Positions 1-11,204 of a stretch of DNA of 64,000 nt are shown here, one piece after another (position 1 is the stretch's first letter; every line of letters begins with the position of its first letter). Source of the stretch: Puccinia triticina (taxonomy: Eukaryota; Basidiomycota; Pucciniomycetes; Pucciniales; Pucciniaceae); the NCBI RefSeq assembly GCF_026914185.1, contig NC_070571.1, positions 4,588,001-4,652,000 of the forward strand, in the 5' to 3' direction. The notes under the pieces were generated by a model. It was not told the origin of the DNA, ran no database searches, and worked only from the letters and a program-made list of their open reading frames with translations. Position numbers and translations under genes: made by a program.

Positions 1-2141
1 TAACGATCGTCCAAAAAACCTCGTTTCATCCGCCTCATGACTCTCTGTAAGTCGCAATCTAAATTGTTTTTTCTATCGTATCTTGCCGGTAGACTAAGAA
101 AGAATCTCCCTCCTGCGGCTAAAACCGGACATTTTGTAGCTACATCAACCCACTGAAAATGAAGAATTCGGAGGAACATAAAAACAACTGGAAAATCAAT
201 TCGTCCGATTCGAGAATCCGACTCCAAAAAACGCATCCATCGACAATCTTATTAAAACTTCACCGCCGATCTCCTGCCCGTGATAAACACTTCACCAATA
301 AACCTCAGTTGAGGAGAACGCAACCGCATACTAATCCGAGCTATCAGCCTTCTATCTCGGGCCAGATTCTTCTTCTCTGAAGAACCGTATACCTGTGACA
401 TTTTTTACTCTACTCATTGCCTGATTCGGCACCGCCGTGCTGATCCATATCTTAGCCCCGACCTTAATTCCTTTTTCGCTCTTTTTTGACCTTCTGCCTG
501 CTGCAGCTTCTTTCTTTTTATTTGCTCGTTTGTTCGTTTGTAACCTCTTATCCTTTAGCATTCAACTTGGTGGCGTGGAGTTTTCATTTTCCAGAAGACC
601 TTGCAGGTTTTATTCCTCTTCCGTTTGCTTCTTTCAAGTACTCCTGTAATTTTCCTTAAAGTCACCTAAAACTCGGTTGAAGAGAAACCAAAACGTAAAA
701 AAAAAGTCTTGATTGGTTGAATTGTTTTCAGCTATAATTAACTTTCCATCTCTTATTTGAATATACTAAAAAATAGGACTCCTTCCATCTCCTTGCTTTC
801 TGCATTTCAAGTTTAGATTAATTATTGTTGTTCTTGGTTTTGTTTTTGAACAAAAAAAATCCCCACTCAGTCCAGTTTTATTTTCATGTATTGTTAAACC
901 AAAAGAAATCGTATATTGAGCAGAGATAGTTTCTTCACTACTGCAGTGCAATTCATCCCACTTCATGAGGGGGTGTCTACCCTTTATAGTTGTCTTCACG
1001 AAAAAAATCAGTGATGGGCCAACTCAACAACGCCTCTCTGACGGAAGGTCCGAGGGACCCCACGCGGAGCGCTCTCCTAATTACGGGCGGCGCGGCGTCG
1101 CCGCCAGCCACAGCTGCCACCCACCATGGGGACTCATGAGATAGAGTAAAGCTTTGAAATTGCAAGTTTTTCTTTTCTTTCCCCTATCCAAAACTCGATC
1201 TAACTATGGCTTTTATCTTGAGCCAAATAATAGGTTCATTCTGATTCAGATACCAGAGTATTCAGACTGACCCTTACGATGTCTACCAAGATCATCCCAA
1301 AAGTAAGTTTGATGACTTCAAAAGTAACTTTTGTCAGCCTCGAGCGTGTTGATAAGTTAATGAGAACTATCTCAACACGTCTGCATAAGGCTACAGACTC
1401 CCGGTAATAATGGTTACCTGTGGCAGTGCGTTATGGGGAAATAAGTGTCCCAATTAAGTCTTCTAGCCGCGCGCGGACCTTGCTCCGCTTCCGCTAGGAT
1501 TATCTAGGTAAAGGCCCTCTCTTCTCGAGGATCCCTCAGCTCATTCCGGATTATATTTCATGCACATTGGACCACCAAGCCCAAGCTATTACGACAAAGC
1601 GTTGTGATAGGGGCTTATTCATCATCTCTTCCTGTCTCCCTTTATCCCTTCTCATCTGTTTCTCCAGCTATCTTCACCAATCTCTTTTTCATTGTTTCAT
1701 TTTCCCTTCTCATCTGTTCTAGTATCTTATACTCGCCGTCTGTTATCATTTTCTTATTTGGTGGTGAGTTACATACTTTAGAGACCACCGCTGAAAACTG
1801 CGATGAATTGACCTTGTTTGATCTTGTACTTTAATTTTGGTCCATCATGAGGAGCAATAGGAAAGGTCAATTAAAACGCTTGGTGTGTATTTTAGTCTTG
1901 ACCCAGGCGACCTTCTTGGTGCTCCATGTTCGTTCTTGTTTGTTTCTTTTCTTCTTGCCTCCCTATTGATATTGCTTCACTTATGCTCTTTCCTCGTTTT
2001 TTTATATATTGAACACCGCCACAGAGTCGCACCTGGTAGTCAGACTTTCTCATTCCGCTGCTTAGATTGGGACTGGCCTATTGGAGTCTAGAAGGTGGTC
2101 CATCGACGCAAGACAAGGGAAAACCAATCAACTCGGCAATA
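1..2141. other. Non-coding stretch upstream of paralogue 1
   Basis: I see no convincing gene here. Open frames are short, overlap on both strands and lack recognisable domains. The last ~100 bases before position 2142 resemble the sequence just upstream of paralogue 2 (both carry a GTCNATCGACGCAAG-like stretch shortly before the ATG), so the 3' end is probably the 5' flank or leader of the paralogue family. The rest is unassigned. Confidence 0.4.
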
Positions 2142-2458
2142 ATGTCCAATCCAAACCGCGAACTCAGAAACACGCCCGACCCTGGTACAAGAGAATTAGA
2201 AGCACTTGACTGCCACCAAGCAGGTGGGTATCTCCTTACAATCTTCTTTAGAAAAAGCATTGATCTGAATTCCCAAGTAAGTAATTGGCTGATTGAGTAT
2301 GTACCGAACCTCTAGATTTAGTTATTCAAGGCTTCAAACGTTTATCCAAGAATGGATTTGAACGTGCTAATAGGACTCCTATGAAGAACACAGCGGATAT
2401 TTCTATCAACCACCTCCGTTCGAAGAAGGATATCCACACTTGTTTGCACTCAAGTATT

Positions 2459-3077
2459 TGTTGATATTCATGTGACATCCCTCTAGATCTTCTAGCGGCC
2501 CCAGTCTCAACTGACGTCATTTGGTTCTCTGACGTCATTCGGCTCTCGGTCCTCTCAAAAATCTCCCTGCAAGAACTCCGCTCAGACCTCTTATCTTTGA
2601 TATATAAACTCCTTCCTTCCTCGACTACACTTTCTTCTCTCGGGGAACCTGCAGCTTTCATCATCTGCCTTTTAACTTTACTTATATTCAAAGTTCTTCC
2701 TCCACCTCGACATCATCATTGGTTGACTCCATCTTATCGTGATTCTGATCACTCCTAGCTTATCTTCGCCTTTGTTGCAACTCATCCCTTCCTCCAACAA
2801 ACCGCCAACTTTTACCTGACCATTGTGTCATATCCCTTCTCTCATCGACTCGCCGACTCTGATCTCAAATCATCAACCATCTCATTCGACTCCCTGTTGT
2901 CGTGTCTTGTGTCCCCTCGTGTCCTGTGTCCCTTCGTGTCCGGTGTCTTCTTTTCTCGCGTGTCCATCATCATTGTTGTTCTTGCCTTTAGGTATATTTA
3001 CTTTTTCTTCTCTTTTTATTGTGTGTATTTCTTCAGAAGAGCTTATTAGAAATACATCTTTAGTTTGTTGATTAACA
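2459..3077 (+). mobile_element. Solo LTR inside paralogue 1
   Basis: A 619-bp insertion starts TGTTGATATT and ends GATTAACA (TG...CA termini). It is flanked by a perfect 5-bp target-site duplication, GTATT, at 2454-2458 and 3078-3082. There is no internal coding region, so it is best read as a solo LTR left by LTR-LTR recombination. A TATA box (TATATAAA) lies at 2601-2608. Two TGACGTCA palindromes lie at 2512-2519 and 2530-2537, upstream of it, which is the layout of an LTR promoter reading toward the 3' half of the broken gene. The orientation is inferred from the TATA box only. Confidence 0.85.
2512..2608 (+). promoter_or_regulatory. Two CRE/ATF-like sites and TATA box in the solo LTR
   Basis: TGACGTCA occurs at 2512-2519 and again at 2530-2537 (18 bp start to start), followed by TATATAAA at 2601-2608. 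TGACGTCA is the classic site for ATF/CREB-type bZIP factors, which mediate stress responses in fungi. Its use here is inferred from motif and position only. Confidence 0.5.
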
Positions 3078-4185
3078 GTATTCTACCTCAACTCGACCAG
3101 GAATTCGAAACAATCTCGCAAGTTTTTTATAACCTGGACAAATTGCGCAACGGACCACGCAAAAAGCTCCAGCTGATTCTAGACACGCAACCCAAACTTC
3201 AACGGACGTTAGATCAACTTGTCTGCGCCATTGATGAGCTCATCCCCGGAAATACACCTACACCAACTCAAACTAACGACCAGCACTTCCAAGAGTTCAA
3301 AGGATACAGAATGTACCGGCTGGATGAAGCTATCAGACATCAATTGAGACTTGATGTCTTGAAATATTTTGATCATTCCCAACATATCATTGAAGAACTC
3401 ATGCTCCCAGAAGAGAGGCGCATGTATAACATATATGAAGCATCTACTGATCTGAACCGTGCAATCAATCAAGCTATCATATGGTTAAAAGGATCCGAAT
3501 TACAAATCATTTTGCATCTTTGGGAGGAAGGATTGATAGACGGATCAAGAAGGTTTGAACCATTTGACGAGTATTTCAGCCTGTTCCATCCAACACAAGA
3601 GTTCAGCCGGTTCTATCCAACACAAGACCTTCCAATGAGCAAGCCAACAACACAGCTTGGCAAATCGATGATCCCAATCCTCAAACTAACGAAGCTATTT
3701 TTTGACAAACTGGCAAGCAAGGGAATGAAGCACGAACAAGCACCATTATTTACAGAGATGTCTTCCGATCAATTGAATTTCATACATGAATCGGCTGAAG
3801 ACGTTGGAGAATTTGTCTCGAGTCTGATGGTTATACTTGGAGATATTGACATGGAGGAACCAGACGTTACTAGCTCCGGCCTCGTTCACGCAATTGAAAA
3901 GCTTTCCAAACTTTTTCAATCTTATGTTCCTCTCGCAGCATCTTATTTAACTCCTTTATTTCCCGACATAGACGGGGTGTCTTCACAAACTTATTTTAGA
4001 TCTTGGTTTACCACTTGGAACACTTTGTTCTTCACAGCTACTCATAACGCCATCCAAGCTGCTCATGCCTTTGAAGAAGAGAATTGACCCATCCCATTTC
4101 ACTTCTCCCTTGGCTTTCCAAATCAATCTGTATGAATGTTGATGTACACAAAATAACTCTTCTCGCTTTTCCATATGGCTAGGTT

Positions 4186-4437
4186 TCAATGTGTCGCAAG
4201 TTGAGCAAAATTTATTGAAACAGGAGTCATTGCATCAGAAGTATTAAAATTTGGACCTGATGAGAGTTGAGATTGTGCTGCTCCCAGAATATATTCACAA
4301 AGGGAAAATATACGGCATGTCTTAACAAGTGATTCAAGCAAGGCATGTACATTTTGGTAGCTAGCAAGGTCTTGTGCATTGAGAGGGGCCAATGACCGGC
4401 AATTTGAATTTTTCCTATAGGATGAGTGACAGTGCAA
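4186..4437 (-). other. Conserved minus-strand segment in 3' flank of paralogue 1
   Basis: The minus-strand frame here is similar at protein level to the minus-strand frame 14639-14866 downstream of paralogue 4 (shared pattern ALLE..., QL SG..FN..D..., NFA..ATH). In the second copy the frame is interrupted by a stop. It may be a relic of a neighbouring exon that was duplicated with the paralogues, or simply duplicated flank DNA. The rest of 4088-5099 shows no gene. Confidence 0.3.
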
Positions 4438-5099
4438 CGTCTTGGTAAATTTTGCTCTTCACCAACCATGAGACTACATAACCGCAATCTTGACTGCTGG
4501 CATACCTGTAGAATTATGGGGAAGGGTAAGTTGGATCAGAGTGCTTGGTGCGCACATTAACCACAGTTTTTCACCGCTTAAACTTTGAAGCATGTGATCT
4601 AGAGAGCTGGTCTAGAAGCAACTTATGGAGGCTTGACATGGTGAAAAGGATCTTCCGCCTCATCCAATTGTTTCAATTGACGTCTTGACCGTTGCCACGA
4701 AATGTGATCTATATCTCTATCCACTTGACTTCCGAATCCCGATAAAGGATACTTTTTTGTAACCTGGACATGAAGGGACTTGTTGGAAGTTCGGTACATC
4801 TCAGTTGGTTGTCGGTCCCCCGCCACGCGCCCCTTCCCCCGCGTCCAAACGTGACTTTCCCCGAAGCGCCAGTGTCTGGTCTCTCCCGGCATAGTGGCAG
4901 CTACGTTTGTTTCAGTTCTTTCTTGTTGATATTCGTTTACCTCAAGGTGCGGCTTTCTGAAATCTGTTTTTTTTTTTCCCATCGACATCGCAAGCACAGA
5001 GCGTTTCAGGCGTTAGAGTAACTTGGGTAAATTTGCCTTGAGGTCTGGGAGGTGGTCGATCGACGCAAGCCACGGGAAAAATCAAACAACTCAGCGATC

Positions 5100-6420
5100 A
5101 TGTCCAACCGAAACCGCAGACTCGTAGACATGCCCGACGACGGCACAGGGGAAACACAGGCGCTTGACCACCACCAAGCAAGTGGGTATCTCCGCATAAT
5201 CTATTTATGCAAAAAATCGATCTCAATTCCAAGACAAGCAATTAGCTGATTGCTTGTGTACCACACCTCTAGATCTAGTTATCCGAGGCTTCAAACGTTT
5301 GTACGTGCATAAGTTTGAACGTGCTAATAGGGTTCCTATGAAGATCAAGACGGATATTTCTATCGACTATCTGCGCTCGAAGAGAGACATCCATACTCGA
5401 TTGCACTCAATTATTCTACCTCAGCTAGACCAGGAATTTCAAGCTATCTCACAAGTTCTGTATAACCTGGATGAATTCCGCAAAGAACCGGGCTCAAAAC
5501 TCCAGCTGATTCTAGACATGCAACCCGAAATTTCCCGGACCTTAGATCAGCTCGTCTGCGCCATTGATGAACTCATCCCCGGAAATACACCTGCGCCAAG
5601 CCAAACTAACGACCAGCACTTCCAAGAGTTCAAAGGATACAGAATGTATCGGCTGGATGAAGCTATCAGACAACGATTGAGGCTCGACGTCTTGAAATAT
5701 TTCAATTATTCCAAACATATCATTCAAGAACTCGTGCTCCCGGCAAGGGGCTACCCATATAGCATATATGACATATCTGCTGATCTGAACCGTTCGATCG
5801 ATCAAGCTATTACATGGTTAAAAGGATCCGAATTACAGATTATCTCGCATCTTTGGGAGGAAGGATTGATAGACGGGTCAAGGAGGTTTGCACCATTCGA
5901 CGAGTATTTCAGCCTGTTTCATCCACCACAAGAGTCCAACCTGCTCTCTCCAACACCCGAAATTACGATCAGCAAGCTAGCAACACCGCTTGGCAAATCG
6001 ATGATCCCAATCCTCAAACTAACGAAGCTGTTTTTCGACAAACTGGCAAGCAAGGGAATGAAAGACGAACAAGCACCATTATTTACAGAGATGTCTTCCG
6101 ATCAATTGAATTTCTTACATGATTCAGCGGAAGACGTTGGAGAATTTGTTTCGAATTTGATGGATATACTTGGAGATGCTGATATGGACTCACCAGACGA
6201 CATTAGCTCCCGCCTTGTTGACGAAATCGAAAAGCTTTCAAAACTCTTTCAAGCTTATGTACCTCTTGCGGCATTTTATTTAACTCCTTTATTTCCTGAC
6301 ATAGACGGGGTGTCTTCACAAACTTATTTTAGATCTTGGTTTACCACTTGGAACACTTTGTTCTTCACAGCTACTCATAATGCCATCCAAGCTGCTCATG
6401 CCTTTGAAGAAGAGAATTGA
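5100..6420 (+). CDS. Tandem family copy 2, unrecognised 409-aa protein (two exons)
   Basis: This is an intact member of the tandem family; function unknown. Exon 1 is 5100-5181 (27 codons plus one base). The intron is 5182-5272, with donor GTGGGT and acceptor CCTCTAG. Exon 2 is 5273-6420; together they give 410 codons including the stop. The start is chosen because all four copies have an 82-nt first exon beginning at the equivalent ATG. Recognisable family blocks are DISIDYLRSKRDIH near residue 60, TNDQHFQEFKGYRMY mid-protein, WLKGSELQIISHLW, KLFFDKLASKG, and a highly conserved C-terminus ending HNAIQAAHAFEEEN. No secretion signal, membrane helix or known catalytic motif is visible. The last ~100 residues are nearly identical to copy 1, pointing to recent duplication or gene conversion. 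Alternatives such as an effector or a repeat-associated protein cannot be decided from sequence alone. Confidence 0.8.
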
Positions 6421-7020
6421 TAGATCCCATTTTCCTTCTCCCTTGACTCAAATCAAGCTGGATGAATGTTGATGTGCACAAAATACTTAGTCTAAAATCC
6501 ATTGCCATATCATTTTCCACTGCGGAATGAGTGACAGTTGCAACATATCGAGAAATTTTACTCTTCACCTAAAACCGAGGTGAGTTGCCACAATCCCGAC
6601 TGCTGGCAATTGCGTAATCTGACACATCAGCTGAGCAGTTGATGCACAACTGCTCATAAGCAACACCACAATCATGGAGCATGTCTAGAGCAACGTCTGG
6701 AGGCTTGTCTTGGGGAAGAGGATTTTTTTTGCAGTGTCTCTTCATGAATTTGGACTTGAATATACCATACATACTCACGATCATCAAAATGACCAGATCG
6801 GCAAACTTGTGAGACATTCATCGTTCCACGGCATGAGGAAAGTCGAGAGGGGATGGAAAGTATTCAAAGATCCCATTTTTCTGTGACAAGAAACAAGAAT
6901 GAAAAGAGTTTTGCCAGATAAAACGGCGCCAACACCGGTAGTTTCAAGAAGAAAAGAGAATGTAAGATAAATGGGAAAGATGTACTGTTGCGTCTTGCTA
7001 CATAAATAAGATAGTTGATG
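6421..7020. other. Intergenic, 3' flank of paralogue 2
   Basis: No gene is seen. Part of it (about 6500-6610) resembles the 3' flanks of paralogues 1 and 4 (GGAATGAGTGACAGT, then CTCTTCACC..., then CCGACTGCTGG), which supports duplication of gene plus flank as one block. Confidence 0.45.
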
Positions 7021-9110
7021 TTAATGTTTGAGCCCATGGGCTTGTGTAGATGCGACAATTCCCAGAATCTTCAGCTGTTTTGCAACTTCTTCAAGTGTCC
7101 CGAGCACTTTTGAGTTGCCTTTCACAAAGCCCATCGAGCTGTATGTCAAGCCCTCTTGGCGGCACCACGGTTGGACAAACTGTTCGGAGGCTAGCCGAAG
7201 TCGATGACGAGGAAGACGGGGGAAGAGGTGATGCGTAACTTGCATGTGCAAACCACCATGCAAAAAATCCAGCCAAGATGGACAGCTGACGTCCATGGTT
7301 GTCCTTATCTGCCGGTGAGCAAAACATTCATTGAGCCCGAGGTCCGCGGTTGATTGGCCAAAATGGGATAATACGATCTAGGAGGTTTGTAGTAAATTGC
7401 CCGATCAGCTGATTTTCTATAATTTGCTCTGCAAGCTATCGACTTACTTGAACATGAAGCGGACTGGTAACCGCAAAGCTGACAAGTAAATACATGAGTC
7501 GGATTGGATAACTGGGGAGTAGAGACAGAATAGTTCCAAAATAAACCCAGAAGAATATGATACCACCGACTAGCAAGGGGATGCCGTAAAAAGGTCAGTG
7601 CACTCATTGTGAAACACGACATTCAGTCGAATTTCTTGGTGAATGAAGAAGTAAAACAGCAAGGCACTTACTTTCCAAGTTCCGCATCTTTTGTTTTTTG
7701 CGCGTTGCAAGATATAGGCAAGAATTAAAAAGTAAATTAAATCTTGCAAACATCATGATAATATAATAGAGCCGATGCTGGTGCTGGACAGAAAACTTTG
7801 CGAAACGATTAAAGCGCATTGTATGCTTATAATAGGTCGAACGGAGTGATTTGAAGAATCTTGTAGAGATGGCAAAGAATGGCAAATGTTGGATGTCAGG
7901 GTCGTGTTCGGGATGGTTTGTCACGAGGTGGTGGACATCATGGTTCTGTGTATATTGGATCAGGGTCAATAGGTGTATGATGGCGATAGCAGCTACCAGT
8001 CAGTGAGAGATACACTTACGTCACACCACCAGCCGATACTAATGCCACCCAGGAAATTGCCAATCAGGATTCCAATCAAACGATCTTTCATCCAATCTCC
8101 GGTGATCCCCGAATGGCCGGCATCGTGGGCAACAAAAGTGATTTGATGCCACCAGAGGCCGAGGAACACGGCCGAGACAAAGCAGCGAAGGGTTGAAGGA
8201 GTCTTCACTGATGAAACATCGGTCGCGTCGAGTAGGAAGCCCGCCAGGTATTTTTTCAAGAGGGGAAATGCAGGATGAGTCAAGAAAAATGCTAGAAATA
8301 GGACAGAATATCGGAGCAGGTCCGGTCCGTAACCGTAAAACGGCTGAGGAGCACGATAGAGTCCAGCGGCGCGTATTTTCTCATGCAGTGCCCGATACGA
8401 ATTTGATAGATGTTTTTGTCTGGCTAATGATAAATCGTAGCCCTCTTGTAGTGCTTCGTGGAGAGCATCGGATGGTGGTTCCAAGGCTCTCAGGCGTTCG
8501 TCTAGCCTTGTTGATGGAGTGGCGTGATTGGAATGAGGTAAGTTTTTCGAAGAGGCGGGGACTGCGCGCAAACTGGAACCAAGGGTGTGATCGAGGATTG
8601 CTAAACCATCCGATATTTTGTGATCATCCGGGTTTTTCCTGAGAAGTTCGGGTTGATGATCGATGCTAGGCATTGGCCACAAACCGATTTGGATGGGTGG
8701 ATTTAAAGGCTTCCAACCCCCTCCCGTTTTTTCATCTTCCCATTCTTCCGGTGCGACGCGGCCAACAATGAATGGCCTCATCTGTTTGATGAGTTTCTCT
8801 GGATGGTAAGCCTCGATTTCATCCGTTGCATCTCGTCCGACGAAGTGTAAGATTGCGAGTTCGCCGCCGGGGTGTTTGGCGAGCCATGAATTGAGCTGGT
8901 AAACGTACGAACGATGAAGCACTCTGTGACTCGACACGTGACCGAGTTCGAACCATCAGAGAAACTTGCGGCTTACAAGAGAGCTGGCGAGAAGACTCAC
9001 AAGACCTGGCCCAAGGCGATGTTGGTCTTGATTTGGTTCCGAGTTAGGAACGGGATCGCATCCGGCTTATTGGGGATTTGGTCGATTGGTGGCCCTGAGT
9101 GGCTGGCCAT
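7021..9110 (-). CDS. Cytochrome b5-fused fatty-acid desaturase (sphingolipid delta-8 desaturase type), five exons
   Basis: The enzyme is expected to insert a delta-8 double bond into the long-chain base of ceramides in the ER, using its own cytochrome b5 domain as electron donor. Exons on the minus strand are 9110-9001, 8923-8020, 7945-7672, 7569-7448 and 7377-7021; all four introns are GT-AG and 70-102 nt. The total is 1,767 nt, exactly 589 codons (588 aa), typical for fungal members. The b5 domain shows the heme motif HPGG (H54) with the second ligand H77. The desaturase histidine boxes are HDAGH (303-307), HDVHH (340-344) and QVTHH (516-520); the Q in the third box is characteristic of b5-fusion front-end and delta-8 enzymes. 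Hydrophobic stretches lie between the boxes. It is divergent to MED6 across a 166-bp spacer. The exact regioselectivity is inferred from family likeness; a delta-6/delta-5 type front-end desaturase is less likely. Confidence 0.9.
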
Positions 9111-9276
9111 CGGAAGGAAAGCGTCGATACCCAGGCTGTTGTTTGGTAAAAGGTTGAAGTGAGAAAACCTTCCGGGCGGAGTCCCGCCGACCCTTGGCCG
9201 CTGGTTTCCGATTGTACATAAATTCTTAGCCAACCACCACAAACTCACTCCGCCCTCACAACCCATCCAACCAACC
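9111..9276. promoter_or_regulatory. Divergent promoter between desaturase and MED6
   Basis: Only 166 bp separate the two inferred start codons, so both genes must share or overlap promoters. No clear TATA box is visible; the part next to MED6 is pyrimidine-rich, as is common near fungal transcription starts. Confidence 0.55.
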
Positions 9277-10166
9277 ATGAACTCAACGATAGCCGGCCTT
9301 GCGATTCCAGACAGCGATTTGTGCCACGTCCAGTGGCGATCGCTGGCCTGGATACTCGAACATGGCCCCTTAACCGAATCGAACGCGCTGGACTACTTCG
9401 CCTTGTCTCCCTTCTACGACCGTAAATCCACCAACCAGGTCTTACGAATGCAGAGCATGTTCTCTGGTCAATCCAAGATGGACCCGGCCTCGGAGCAGGA
9501 AGCACTTCGGCGGTTCGTCGGAATCGAGTACGCCCTAGTCCTCTCACGGCCCGAGCCGGATAGAGAGGGTGGTTTATTTATAATCGAGAAACGCGACCGG
9601 AGAGGCTACGACGAATGTTCGTTTCGCTGAACGAGAAAGAACTTGTCTTCGCCGGTGATCGATCTGACCATCCGAAATGTTCTGTTTGCATAGATTATCC
9701 GATCGCCTCATATTACATTCTCAAGACATCGATCTACCAAGCGCCCTCACTCTACGCCACCCTGTCCGCACGAGTCCTCACATCTTTGTCTGCCCTCAAA
9801 GAGCTCCTTGAACTGGCTCGTCAACACAAACCTACCTATGATCCCCGACAGAGCTATGCCTGGAAGATCAAGGAGAAGCCAGAAAACACAGACCCATCAT
9901 CAAGTCTTGATAAACAATCCGCAGACCAACCAACGTCCGAGTCGAAGAGAGAGATTGACCCGACCGCTCAAGAGTCTGATAAGATGGACATCGATATGGC
10001 TGCTGCCCCCGAGAAAGCTGATGGTCTAGCCAAGACTACAGCAAAAAAGGACACCAAGGACACGCCGGAGCTCGCCAACCCGATCCTTTTCCGTGCCCTG
10101 CAGAACACAATCAATAATTTCCCGGGGTTCAGGCCTCCTACAGCCGTCAATCCCGTGCCAGAATAA
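9277..10166 (+). CDS. med6: Mediator of RNA polymerase II transcription subunit 6
   Basis: MED6 is a head-module subunit of the Mediator complex, linking activators to RNA polymerase II in the nucleus. Exon 1 is 9277-9616 and exon 2 is 9694-10166, 813 nt in total (270 aa), a normal fungal MED6 size. The N-terminal block has the family pattern: WRSLAWILEHGPLT, then the signature NALDYFALSPFYDRKS and the following NQVLRMQ. After the intron comes PIASYYILKTSIYQAPSLYA, the second conserved block. The C-terminal ~100 residues are charged and low in complexity (K/E/D/P-rich), as usual for the family. The 77-nt intron has an unusual donor (GTTCGT) but a normal acceptor (GCATAG), and splicing there keeps the frame. 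Start chosen: first ATG, directly before the conserved domain. Confidence 0.9.
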
Positions 10167-11204
10167 GCGGTGGTCTCTACTTGAAGCAGAACCTCTCGCC
10201 CAAGCCAACTATCCCTAGCTCACCGGTCTCAGCGGGCTCCCCTAATACATCCTCTGACTCCCCTAGATCAACCTCATTAATACAGCTCTCCAGTGAAACT
10301 CAAGCTCGTTACGATCCATGCCATGTCAGGTGACCCATCTACTGCGTCCACATAAAATTGTCTGCTAAAATGTTGTGCTAAAATTTAATTATACAAACCG
10401 ACTCCATGTTGCATATACATCCTGACCCCTTTCTGCCGAAATGTTGATCGGTTTTTCAATACTCGAGGCTATTGGATAAAGGATTTTTTGTTGACTGACA
10501 CGCAAAATCGCAACTTAACCATATCCGAAGCCCCTGCAAGATCCAACTGACCAAAGTCCCTCCCGCCTTACCGTGCCCCCTTAATTAAGTTGGCTGCAGG
10601 ACACGCCCTCCAAAGAGACAGTCTTTATCACGTGTGTAAAACTATCTAAATTTTAAGCATAACGCATCATGATTCACTGGCGCGGCCTTCGAATCAGAAG
10701 GCGACCAACAATGTATTCTAAATTTGTTTGACATACATACAAAGGTTTAGGGTTTGTTGAACCAACGGGCCTACAGCGCTGGCCCGCACAAACCCCGCCC
10801 GTCGATCCCCCACCCCGTGCACCCTCCCCCGCGTCTAGAAAGGAGTTTCCGCAGAGCCCAAGGGGTACCCGGCCACCCCGGGGTCACGCCAGGACGGGAC
10901 AGGGTACATATACCCGTTGGGCTCGGGTACGGGTTCCAGCGCTATCTCCGGGGCCCGAAGCGCCCGTCTCGTTGGAATCGACATCCTCAAGTGGAAGGTG
11001 GGTGTCTCATTTCTCTCTCTCTCTCTGTGTATATCTTTTTCTTGTTTCGTTTTCCCCTTCCTCCTGCCTGCATGCCACCGAACGGCTCTCTGAAATATGC
11101 CCTTCTTCCACTGGCGACATCGCAGGAACCGAGCGTCTCAGGCGTTAGAGTAACTGGAGAAGTTTTCCCTCAAGCCACCCGAAAAACGAAACAACCCGGC
11201 GATA
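10167..11204. other. Intergenic between MED6 and paralogue 3
   Basis: No gene is supported. It holds a short CT microsatellite near 11009-11026 and a GC-rich stretch (about 10790-10980) with GGGTACCCG-like words, as in the arrays at 60.8 and 61.7 kb. The last ~80 bases match the leader upstream of paralogue 2 (GCGTTAGAGTAACT). Confidence 0.4.

Larger units (their letters stand above)
2142..4087 (+). pseudogene. Tandem family copy 1 (unrecognised ~409-aa protein), split by a solo LTR
   Basis: This is the first of four tandem copies of a family I do not recognise; function unknown. Exon 1 is 2142-2223 (82 nt) and the intron is 2224-2315 (GT...CTCTAG). Exon 2 begins at 2316 and is interrupted at 2458 by a solo LTR (2459-3077) with GTATT duplicated on both sides, then resumes at 3083 and stops at 4087. 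Leaving out 2459-3082 gives 410 codons, the same length as intact copy 2, with no other break. Shared family blocks are visible: TNDQHFQEFKGYRMY, WLKGSELQI, QAPLFTEMSSDQLNF, and the C-terminal LFPDIDGVSSQTYFRSWF followed by HNAIQAAHAFEEEN. I see no signal peptide or membrane segment; the composition suggests a helical soluble protein. The LTR leaves a stop soon after 2459, so only a short product or an LTR-initiated C-terminal part could be made. Confidence 0.8.

Noticed and set aside
9001..9278. Desaturase start at an upstream in-frame ATG (9278)
   Set aside because: It would add ~56 low-complexity residues and overlap the MED6 start codon. The ATG at 9110 gives a normal-length N-terminus before the b5 domain.
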